Below are positions 1 through 4,095 of a stretch of DNA of 6,270 nucleotides, piece by piece. A program made the translations under genes and the position numbers. Position 1 is the stretch's first letter. Each line of letters begins with the position of its first letter. The stretch lies in contig JAGBZZ010000354.1 in NCBI GenBank assembly GCA_017652965.1, forward strand, positions 1 through 6,270, read 5' to 3'. The DNA comes from Clostridia bacterium (lineage in GTDB: Bacteria > Bacillota_A > Clostridia > Oscillospirales > CAG-272). The notes beneath the pieces are model-generated. The model made no database searches, was not told the DNA's origin, and saw only the letters and a program-made list of their open reading frames with translations.

Positions 1-9
1 GAAGATGAT

Positions 10-47
10 AAAGGGAGATGCACTGCAAAAACAGTACATCTCCCTTT
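10..47 (-). terminator. Intrinsic terminator downstream of the AEC permease gene
   Basis: An 11-bp perfect stem (10-20 with 37-47, AAAGGGAGATG against CATCTCCCTTT) continues past one C/A mismatch into a 4-bp inner stem (22-25 with 32-35) closed by a CAAAAA loop. It begins 38 bases beyond the permease stop codon on the minus strand. The A/T ends of the stem supply U-rich flanks on both strands (minus CTTTATC, plus CCCTTTGTTTG), so it may also stop plus-strand transcription entering from the left. The U tract is short and interrupted, so efficiency is uncertain. Confidence 0.7.
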
Positions 48-85
48 GTTTGCGGTTATGCCTAAATGCGACAGCCCCTCTTTTG

Positions 86-1030
86 TTAAAGGAGTGGCAG
101 CAGCAGGACAATCAGCGGGATCGTCAGGGCGGAAAGGGTAGTGCCAAGCAGGACGATGCCGGCGCCGGTATCCTGCCCCGCGCCAAGCAGCTCGGCAAAG
201 TTCTGCACGATGGCGGCAACAGGACAGGCTACCATAATAAGCAGGGCACGGGCAAGCTCGGTGCTGAGAGGCAGGATCAGCAAAATGCCGAAGGTGGCCA
301 GCGGCAAAAGCAGCTGCTTGATAACGATCACGGCATACAGGGCAGGGCGGCCAAAGACGGCACGCCAGGGCATCAGCGCCAGGCGCATGCCCATAATAAT
401 CATGCAAAGCGGGGTGGACATGCGGGCAAGGATCATCACCATCTCATCCATCATCGGGTGGATGGCCTCGCCCGGGGTGGTATTCAAAAAGAAGAAGGGA
501 AGTGCCACCGCCAGCCCGATGGTGGCAGGGTTCAGAAGGATCTTTTTTAAGCTGATATAGCGGCGATCCTGTGAGATGACGGCACAGCCCGCCGTCCAGG
601 ATACGATGTTGATGGAAAGCGCGCACATGGCCGAGCAGGCCAGCACGTTCGGAAAGCCGGGCAGGATGGCCTCCAGTATCGGGATGCCCATAAAGGCATA
701 GTTGCCAAGGCAGGTGGCCACCGTGTAAATGCGAAAGCGCGCATCCTGCATCCTTTTGCGAAACAGGAAGGCAAAGAGGGCGATCATGCCGAATTGCAGG
801 ACAAGCATCAGCAAAAAGATGATCCCCATCTCGGCAAAAAGCGGCGGGCTGTAGGTGACCCGTGTCATGGTATACACGATAAGAAGCGGCTGGCACACGT
901 ACATAAGCAGCTTGGAAAACGGGGTGATGGCATCCGCCTTCAGGATCCCGGTCTTGATAAACAAAAAGCCGGGCAGGGCGTAAAGCAGCATCATCAGCAT
1001 CGTGGTGAAGGCGGTCAGCATGGTCTGCAT
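86..1030 (-). CDS. AEC-family (auxin efflux carrier type) permease, 314 aa
   Basis: A polytopic inner-membrane transporter of the AEC (auxin efflux carrier, Mem_trans) family. Bacterial members are secondary carriers, some known for malate or other organic acids; the substrate here cannot be read from sequence. About ten hydrophobic segments are visible, near residues 5-25, 36-57, 66-90, 101-125, 129-150, 165-181, 194-215, 227-255, 261-281 and 285-314, in the five-plus-five arrangement usual for the family. Family-like motifs are GNYAFMGIPIL in the fourth segment, TPLCMIIMGMRLAL in the seventh, and the C-terminal run from ACPVAA to TTLSALTIPL. The length (314) is normal, with no break. The ATG at 1028-1030 is chosen because GAGGTG (1036-1041 on the complement) lies 5 bases upstream. 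The gene is monocistronic as far as visible, with its own promoter and terminator, and divergent from rplJ. The family call is firm; the cargo is unknown. Confidence 0.88.
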   Translation of the reverse strand: MQTMLTAFTTMLMMLLYALPGFLFIKTGILKADAITPFSKLLMYVCQPLLIVYTMTRVTYSPPLFAEMGIIFLLMLVLQFGMIALFAFLFRKRMQDARFRIYTVATCLGNYAFMGIPILEAILPGFPNVLACSAMCALSINIVSWTAGCAVISQDRRYISLKKILLNPATIGLAVALPFFFLNTTPGEAIHPMMDEMVMILARMSTPLCMIIMGMRLALMPWRAVFGRPALYAVIVIKQLLLPLATFGILLILPLSTELARALLIMVACPVAAIVQNFAELLGAGQDTGAGIVLLGTTLSALTIPLIVLLLPLL

Positions 1031-1058
1031 AGGGGCACCTCAAAGAAAAAGATATCCT

Positions 1059-1087
1059 ATTATAACATATCCATAGGGGGGAATCAA
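1059..1087 (-). promoter_or_regulatory. Sigma-70-type promoter of the AEC permease gene
   Basis: On the minus strand, TTGATT (complement of 1082-1087) is followed after 17 bases by a perfect TATAAT (complement of 1059-1064). Transcription should begin near 1052, giving a leader of about 20 bases that contains just the ribosome site. It is divergent from the rplJ promoter, with about 80 bases between the two -35 boxes. No operator palindrome was seen between them. Confidence 0.75.
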
Positions 1088-1169
1088 GACAAAAGACGGC
1101 CAAAAACGCGAAAATAGCGGCAGGGATCTCCCAAAAAACAAAAATATAGAAGAAAATTTCAAAAACCCC

Positions 1170-1198
1170 TTGACAAGTGAAGGGAAAGCCTGTATAAT
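1170..1198 (+). promoter_or_regulatory. Consensus housekeeping promoter of the rplJ-rplL operon
   Basis: A perfect TTGACA (1170-1175), an optimal 17-base spacer and a perfect TATAAT (1193-1198) make a full consensus sigma-70/sigma-A promoter, as expected for an operon needed in large amounts. A-rich sequence just upstream (A tracts at 1134-1165) could act as an UP element. The expected RNA start is about 1204-1206, giving a leader of roughly 140 bases before rplJ. Confidence 0.92.
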
Positions 1199-1281
1199 AC
1201 TTGTGTTATCCAAAGACAGCAGGTTACCGTAAAAGTGCTGTGCACCACCCTGCCGAGGAGAAATAAAGAATACTTGTGTGT

Positions 1282-1330
1282 TCCTTTTTCTTTCGGCATG
1301 CGTGGCTGAGGAAAAAGGATTTTTATTTTT
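1282..1330 (+). terminator. Attenuator terminator inside the L10 leader
   Basis: TCCTTTTTC (1282-1290) pairs with GAAAAAGGA (1311-1319). The stem continues inward through TCGGC (1293-1297) with GCTGA (1305-1309), with one T bulge and G.U pairs, around a 7-base loop. A broken T tract (1320-1324 and 1326-1330) follows. It ends just 16 bases before the rplJ start codon and just upstream of the ribosome site, so it should act as a conditional stop rather than a site for a finished transcript. Confidence 0.78.
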
Positions 1331-1333
1331 AAC

Positions 1334-1338
1334 GGAGG
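1334..1338 (+). promoter_or_regulatory. Ribosome binding site fixing the rplJ start
   Basis: A strong GGAGG lies 8 bases before the ATG at 1347. It rules out the in-frame GTG at 1278, which would read through the attenuator hairpin and add 23 residues not seen in L10 proteins. Confidence 0.9.
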
Positions 1339-1346
1339 TAAATACA

Positions 1347-1862
1347 ATGCCCAGTCAGAAGATTCTTGCCGCAAAGCAGGAAGCGGTTACTGCACTGGCC
1401 GCCAAGATGCGCACTGCATCTGCCGGTGTGCTTGTGAAGTACGAAGGCATTACCGTTGAGGACGATACGAAGCTCCGTGCTGCGCTCCGCGCTGCCGGTG
1501 TGGAATATTCCGTTCTGAAGAACTCGATCACCGGCCGTGCCTGTGATGAGGTCGGCTACGGCGCGCTGAAGGAGCACCTCGTCGGTATGACGGCTCTGGC
1601 CATCAGCCAGGAGGATCCGGTCGCCGCCGCTAAGATCATGAAGGAGTACGCCGAGAAGGTGGAGTCCTTTGAGGTCAAGGCCGGTTTCGTCGACGGTGAA
1701 GTTCTGGATCAGAACGGTGTTATGGCACTTGCCGACATTCCGTCGCGCGAGGTTCTCATCGCGAAGATGCTTGGCAGCCTGATGTCGCCGCTTTACGGCT
1801 TTGCCCGTGTTCTCCAGGCCAAGATCGACAAGGACACCGAGGGTGCCCCCGCCGAGGCTTGA
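1347..1862 (+). CDS. rplJ: Large ribosomal subunit protein L10 (uL10), 171 aa
   Basis: L10 forms the base of the ribosomal stalk: its N-terminal domain binds 23S rRNA and its C-terminal helix carries L12 dimers, which recruit translation GTPases. Recognisable features are the N-terminal K-x-x-A-V-x-x-L-A helix (residues 1-22), the ASAGVLVKYEGITVEDDTKL segment, the LRAAGVEYSVLKNSI region typical of the RNA-binding domain, the HLVGMTALAIS strand, the GFVDGEVLD turn and the L12-binding C-terminal helix (LIAKMLGSLMSPLYGFARVL) with an acidic, alanine-rich tail. The length of 171 matches the usual 165-175. It is the first gene of the operon, 74 bases ahead of rplL, under a consensus promoter and attenuating leader. 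L10 probably represses its own operon through that leader. No abnormality was seen in the protein. Confidence 0.97.
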   Translation: MPSQKILAAKQEAVTALAAKMRTASAGVLVKYEGITVEDDTKLRAALRAAGVEYSVLKNSITGRACDEVGYGALKEHLVGMTALAISQEDPVAAAKIMKEYAEKVESFEVKAGFVDGEVLDQNGVMALADIPSREVLIAKMLGSLMSPLYGFARVLQAKIDKDTEGAPAEA

Positions 1863-1885
1863 TCGCATTCCCTATCGCATTCCCT
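1862..1885 (+). repeat. Perfect 12-bp tandem duplication after the rplJ stop
   Basis: The 12-mer ATCGCATTCCCT occurs twice head to tail (1862-1873 and 1874-1885). The first copy begins on the last base of the rplJ TGA. It lies in the rplJ-rplL spacer, upstream of the rplL ribosome site. It looks like a simple slippage duplication; a regulatory role is not shown. Confidence 0.9.
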
Positions 1886-1936
1886 TATTATCAAAAATTA
1901 AAAGAAAGAACGATTTTAATCGGAGGTTAAATTATT

Positions 1937-2317
1937 ATGGCTAGCGAAAAGATTACTGCAATCCTTGAAGAAGTTAAGGCTCTTACCATTCTCGAACTTG
2001 CTGACCTTGTGAAGGCTCTTGAGGAAGAGTTCGGCGTTAGCGCCGCTCCCGTTGCTGTTGCCGGTGCTGCTGTTGCCGGTGCTGCTGCTCCTGCCGCTGA
2101 GGAGAAGACCGAGTTCGACGTCATCCTGAAGGGCTTCGGCGATAAGAAGCTCGACGTTATCAAGGCCATCCGTAACATCACCGGTCTCGGCCTGAAGGAA
2201 GCCAAGGATATGGTTGAGGGTGCTCCCAAGACCGTTAAGGAAGGCGTTACCAAGGAAGAGGCTGACAAGGTTGCCGAGGAGCTTAAGGCTGCCGGCGCTG
2301 ATGTCGAGATTAAGTAA
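1937..2317 (+). CDS. rplL: Large ribosomal subunit protein L7/L12 (bL12), 126 aa
   Basis: L12 is the multicopy, mobile stalk protein that contacts EF-Tu, EF-G, IF2 and release factors and stimulates their GTP hydrolysis. The layout is standard. An N-terminal dimerisation domain (about residues 1-35, with [17 protein letters not shown]) is followed by a flexible Ala/Val/Gly/Pro hinge (about 36-56). The globular C-terminal domain (about 57-126) contains the factor-binding motifs [28 protein letters not shown] and [14 protein letters not shown] and ends in AGADVEIK. The length is normal. A GGAGGT at 1922-1927 sits 9 bases before the ATG. The reading frame uses a narrow codon set (GCT, GTT, AAG, CTT), stronger than in neighbouring genes and fitting very high expression. 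It is last in the operon and is followed by a strong terminator. Confidence 0.98.
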   Translation: MASEKITAILEEVKALTILELADLVKALEEEFGVSAAPVAVAGAAVAGAAAPAAEEKTEFDVILKGFGDKKLDVIKAIRNITGLGLKEAKDMVEGAPKTVKEGVTKEEADKVAEELKAAGADVEIK

Positions 2318-2343
2318 TTTTCGCGGACAGAAATTCCGCAATC

Positions 2344-2375
2344 GCAAAAGGGCATCCTACGGGATGCCCTTTTGC
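2344..2375 (+). terminator. Intrinsic terminator of the rplJ-rplL operon
   Basis: A 14-bp perfect stem (2344-2357 with 2362-2375; GCAAAAGGGCATCC) is capped by a TACG tetraloop closed by C-G, the very stable UNCG class. The transcript passes into TTTTGCTTTCTTC. It lies 26 bases after the rplL stop. The AAAA on its 5' arm gives it some terminator character on the minus strand too. Confidence 0.9.
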
Positions 2376-2404
2376 TTTCTTCGTTGTCGGGAAGCGTGCC
2401 CTTC

Positions 2405-2462
2405 CGAAAATATGGTCGTGATGCGTAGGAGCAAAGCTCCGTCCTTTCACTTCCTATTTTCG
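2405..2462. repeat. Long imperfect hairpin in the gene-free interval
   Basis: CGAAAATA (2405-2412) pairs with TATTTTCG (2455-2462). Inside this, GG/CC (2414-2415 with 2453-2454) and GTGA/TCAC (2418-2421 with 2447-2450) continue the stem. An apical GGAGC-AAA-GCTCC hairpin (2428-2440) closes it. The nested pairing over 58 bases suggests a folded RNA or a palindromic repeat rather than random sequence. Confidence 0.6.
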
Positions 2463-2471
2463 TGACTCCTC

Positions 2472-2503
2472 GGATGAAAACGCTCCCCCGGAGCGTTTTC
2501 ACC
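2472..2503. repeat. Perfect-core inverted repeat, terminator-like on both strands
   Basis: TGAAAACGCTCC (2475-2486) and GGAGCGTTTTCA (2490-2501) form a 12-bp perfect stem around CCC, extended by GG/CC (2472-2473 with 2502-2503) past a bulged A. The GC-rich centre flanked by AAAA and TTTT resembles a bidirectional terminator. It sits inside the inverted-repeat unit, about 100 bases after the main rplL terminator. Confidence 0.6.
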
Positions 2504-2557
2504 TTCGTCCCCCGACTTGCGAAATTTCTGTCTCGCGAAAAGCTTTCGAGGATACGG

Positions 2558-2580
2558 CGTGGGGGGCATCCCGCGTTTTT
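2558..2580 (+). terminator. Second terminator-like hairpin before dut
   Basis: CGTGGG (2558-2563) pairs with CCCGCG (2570-2575), including one G.U pair, around a GGGCAT loop, and is followed at once by TTTTT (2576-2580). It would insulate dut from rplL read-through, or it could end a small RNA from the interval upstream. No convincing promoter for such an RNA was found. Confidence 0.45.
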
Positions 2581-2612
2581 GGACCTTGTGGGGCGTTCGT
2601 GAAAAGTTTCTC

Positions 2613-2642
2613 TTGCAAAAACCCTTGGGGGTGTGCTATACT
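2613..2642 (+). promoter_or_regulatory. Promoter of dut with extended -10
   Basis: TTGCAA (2613-2618) is followed after 18 bases by TATACT (2637-2642), preceded by TGC to give an extended -10 (TGCTATACT). The expected start is near 2649, about 20 bases before the dut ATG. A rival pair TTGGGG (2625-2630) and TAGAAT (2648-2653) also has 17-base spacing, but it would start transcription on the ribosome site, so it is less likely. Confidence 0.7.
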
Positions 2643-2659
2643 GATGATAGAATGTATAT

Positions 2660-2666
2660 GAGGTGA
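2660..2666 (+). promoter_or_regulatory. Ribosome binding site fixing the dut start
   Basis: GAGGTGA lies 5 bases before the ATG at 2672. The in-frame GTG at 2663 is part of this ribosome site and therefore cannot be the start. Confidence 0.85.
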
Positions 2667-2671
2667 CGAAC

Positions 2672-3115
2672 ATGACATACGAAGTACCGATCAAAAAGCT
2701 TTGCCCGGAGGCCAAGCTGCCGACCTACGGAAGTGAGAGGGCGGCCGGGGCGGATCTTTACGCCCTCTTGGAAGCCCCCCTGGCGGTAGAGCCGGGACAG
2801 ACCGTCCTTGTGCATACCGGGGTGGCTCTGGCGCTCCCTGTGGGGACGGTGGGGCTGATCTTTGCACGCAGTGGGCTTGCTACCAAGCGTGGCCTGGCAC
2901 CGGCCAATAAGGTAGGCGTGATCGATGCGGATTATCGAGGTGAGGTGATGGTAGCCCTGCACAATCACAGTGCGCAGGTGGCTACGGTAGAGCCCTACGA
3001 GCGCATTGCCCAGCTGGCGGTGGTTCCGTATATCACGGCGGCCTTTACCCAGGTAGAGGACCTGGACGAAACCGCACGCGGTACCGGTGGATTCGGTTCT
3101 ACCGGCACGCGCTGA
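2672..3115 (+). CDS. dut: Deoxyuridine 5'-triphosphate nucleotidohydrolase (dUTPase), 147 aa
   Basis: dUTPase hydrolyses dUTP to dUMP and pyrophosphate in the cytoplasm. This keeps uracil out of DNA and feeds dUMP to thymidylate synthesis. All five motifs of the homotrimeric family are present in order: AGADLYA (residues 25-31), ARSGLATKRGL (65-75), GVIDADYRGE (82-91, catalytic Asp85 and the uracil-stacking Tyr88), ERIAQLAVVP (110-119) and the C-terminal arm RGTGGFGSTG (136-145), which closes over the nucleotide through Arg136 and Phe141. The length of 147 matches the usual 140-155. The ATG at 2672 is preferred over the GTG at 2663 because of the ribosome site. The gene appears monocistronic: it has its own promoter and its stop lies 7 bases before a strong terminator. 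It converges with the B6 kinase gene. Nothing unusual was seen in the protein. Confidence 0.96.
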   Translation: MTYEVPIKKLCPEAKLPTYGSERAAGADLYALLEAPLAVEPGQTVLVHTGVALALPVGTVGLIFARSGLATKRGLAPANKVGVIDADYRGEVMVALHNHSAQVATVEPYERIAQLAVVPYITAAFTQVEDLDETARGTGGFGSTGTR

Positions 3116-3122
3116 GAAACCC

Positions 3123-3159
3123 AAAAAAGCGACCCGAGCCACGGCTCGGGTCGCTTTTT
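3123..3159. terminator. Shared bidirectional terminator between dut and the B6 kinase gene
   Basis: An 11-bp perfect GC-rich stem (3129-3139 with 3144-3154; GCGACCCGAGC) with a CACG loop is flanked by AAAAAA (3123-3128) and TTTTT (3155-3159). It therefore presents a U tract to transcripts from either side. It lies 7 bases after the dut stop and about 26 bases beyond the kinase stop on the opposite strand. Confidence 0.93.
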
Positions 3160-3185
3160 GATGCAAGGACGTTTTGCAAGCAAAA

Positions 3186-4022
3186 TTACAGTGCCTGCTC
3201 CAGCCGCTTGCAAAGATACGGAATAGCCCGCTCAAATTCCACCCCATAGTTCACGTGCCGGGGATTGGCAACTGTAAGCAGGATGCATTCCACGGTGTAG
3301 TCGGTAGCCACGCGGAGCCCCTCTTCAATGCTTCCCGTGCGCACCAGTGCCCCCGTAAAGGTCGAGGCAAAGATGTCGCCTGTCCCGTGGAAGGAGGCAG
3401 GAATATGCTCGCGGCCGTAGTAGAAGAAGGAGTCTGCCTTGCGGTCGTAGGCCATGACCCCCAGGCGTCCCTCCTCCAGGCTTACCCCGGTCAGCACTGC
3501 CATGCGCGGGCCGAGGGCGGCAAGGCGCTTAAGGATATCCTTCACAAAGGCCTCGTCGTAATTCGTGCCGGGATAGGGGATATCCAGCATGTAGCAGGCC
3601 TCGGTCATGTTGGGCAGGATAATATCGGCCTTTTGGCAAAGCCCGGCCATCTCATGGGCAAATTCCTCGGTAAAGCCGGGGTACAGCTTACCGTTGTCAG
3701 CCATGACGGGATCCACGATCCGATAGCCATTCTTGTAGGTGTTAAAAAGGCGCTCCACGACCTTCAGCTGCTCGCGCGAGCCGAGATAGCCTGTGTAAAC
3801 GGCCTCAAAATCCAGCCCCTCCTTGACCCAGTGATTGATGATCGGGTCAAGATCCTCGGTAAGATCCCGGAAGGTGTACCCACGGAACATGGTGTGGGTG
3901 GAAAGGACGGCCGTTGGCAGAATGCCGCACTCCACACCCATGGCGGAAATGATGGGCAGTGCCACGGTCAGCGAGCATTTGCCGATGCAGGAGATATCCT
4001 GGACGGTTAAGATGCGTTTCAT
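3186..4022 (-). CDS. pdxK: Pyridoxal/pyridoxamine (vitamin B6) kinase, 278 aa
   Basis: A ribokinase-fold enzyme of the PdxK/PdxY group. It phosphorylates pyridoxal, pyridoxine or pyridoxamine with ATP to salvage vitamin B6 as the 5'-phosphate. Visible motifs are the N-terminal QDISCIGKCSLTVALPIISA (residues 8-27), LPTAVLSTHT (35-44), YTGYLGS (76-82), VDPVMADNGKLY (103-114, metal/ATP phosphate region), LPNMTEACYML (136-146) and HGTGDIFASTFTGAL (212-226), whose GTGD supplies the anion hole and the catalytic base Asp216. The length of 278 is normal. AAGGAG (complement of 4028-4033) sits 5 bases before the ATG. The gene lies 73 bases downstream of hydA on the same strand, but a terminator separates them and little room remains for a separate promoter, so it may rely on read-through. 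The symbol follows the family; vitamer preference cannot be read, and a hydroxymethylpyrimidine kinase is a less likely alternative. Confidence 0.9.
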   Translation of the reverse strand: MKRILTVQDISCIGKCSLTVALPIISAMGVECGILPTAVLSTHTMFRGYTFRDLTEDLDPIINHWVKEGLDFEAVYTGYLGSREQLKVVERLFNTYKNGYRIVDPVMADNGKLYPGFTEEFAHEMAGLCQKADIILPNMTEACYMLDIPYPGTNYDEAFVKDILKRLAALGPRMAVLTGVSLEEGRLGVMAYDRKADSFFYYGREHIPASFHGTGDIFASTFTGALVRTGSIEEGLRVATDYTVECILLTVANPRHVNYGVEFERAIPYLCKRLEQAL

Positions 4023-4054
4023 ACTTGCTCCTTGACGTTACGAAATAGGGGGCG

Positions 4055-4088
4055 AAAAGGGAGAACGCCGGTTTTGGCGTTCTCCCTT
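4055..4088 (-). terminator. Intrinsic terminator after the hydrogenase operon
   Basis: An 11-bp perfect stem (4059-4069 with 4076-4086; GGGAGAACGCC) around a six-base loop, extended by two A-T pairs. Read on the minus strand it is followed by TTTTCGCC. It begins 7 to 9 bases after the hydA stop. The four-base U tract is short, so partial read-through into the B6 kinase gene is plausible. Confidence 0.8.
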
Positions 4089-4095
4089 GCGTTGC

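Larger units (their letters stand above)
1205..1346 (+). promoter_or_regulatory. Ribosomal protein L10 leader with transcription attenuator
   Basis: An autoregulatory leader of the L10-leader type. The signature segments ACAGCAGG (1216-1223) and CCTGCCGAGG (1249-1258) pair through GCAGG/CCTGC (1219-1223 with 1249-1253) and enclose a small GTGC-TGT-GCAC hairpin (1235-1245). This is the region where L10 in complex with L12 is expected to bind. Downstream, 1282-1297 pairs with 1305-1319 to form a terminator hairpin followed by a T-rich run (1320-1330). A competing antiterminator is readable: 1253-1263 (CCGAgGAGAAA, one bulged G) pairs with 1287-1296 (TTTCTTTCGG), which occupies the terminator's 5' arm. 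In Bacillus subtilis, L10(L12)4 binding to such a leader is known to favour termination. The same logic here (excess L10 stops transcription before rplJ) is inference from the pairings. Confidence 0.85.
2318..2541. repeat. 224-bp structured unit bounded by near-perfect inverted repeats
   Basis: The left arm (2318-2344) starts directly after the rplL TAA. The right arm (2513-2541) is its reverse complement over 26 base pairs, with one C/A mismatch and two single-base bulges (2516, 2533); the outer ends are TTTTCGCG and CGCGAAAA. Inside lie the rplL terminator hairpin (2344-2375), a GGAAG/CTTCC hairpin (2390-2405), a long imperfect hairpin (2405-2462) and a 12-14 bp hairpin (2472-2503). GTCGGG (2386-2391) pairs with CCCGAC (2511-2516), which extends the closing helix beyond the terminator branch. 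No protein-coding frame with a ribosome site is present. Possible readings are a MITE-like or palindromic intergenic repeat, or a folded RNA. No target-site duplication is visible at the ends. The repeats themselves are certain; the nature of the unit is not. Confidence 0.75.

Noticed and set aside
1278..1346. N-terminal 23-residue extension of L10 from a GTG start
   Set aside because: It reads through the attenuator hairpin and lacks a ribosome site. The GGAGG at 1334-1338 and L10 family length both support the ATG at 1347.
1911..1922. CGATT-TT-AATCG hairpin next to the rplL ribosome site
   Set aside because: The two-base loop leaves at most four usable pairs, mostly A-T. It is too weak to claim as a translational regulator.
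2318..2541. CRISPR array or complete transposon in the repeat-rich interval
   Set aside because: There are no regularly spaced direct repeats or spacers, no transposase frame and no visible target-site duplication. Only the inverted-repeat ends and hairpins are supported.
2663..2671. GTG start giving dUTPase three more residues
   Set aside because: The GTG lies inside the GAGGTGA ribosome site serving the ATG at 2672.
1927..2715. A 262-codon minus-strand open frame across rplL and the gene-free interval
   Set aside because: It is antisense to rplL, crosses the inverted-repeat unit, its terminator and the dut promoter, and has no recognisable domain or ribosome site.
3174..4010. A 278-codon plus-strand open frame opposite the B6 kinase
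   Set aside because: It is a shadow of the kinase codons with no domain signature, and it runs against the shared terminator arrangement.
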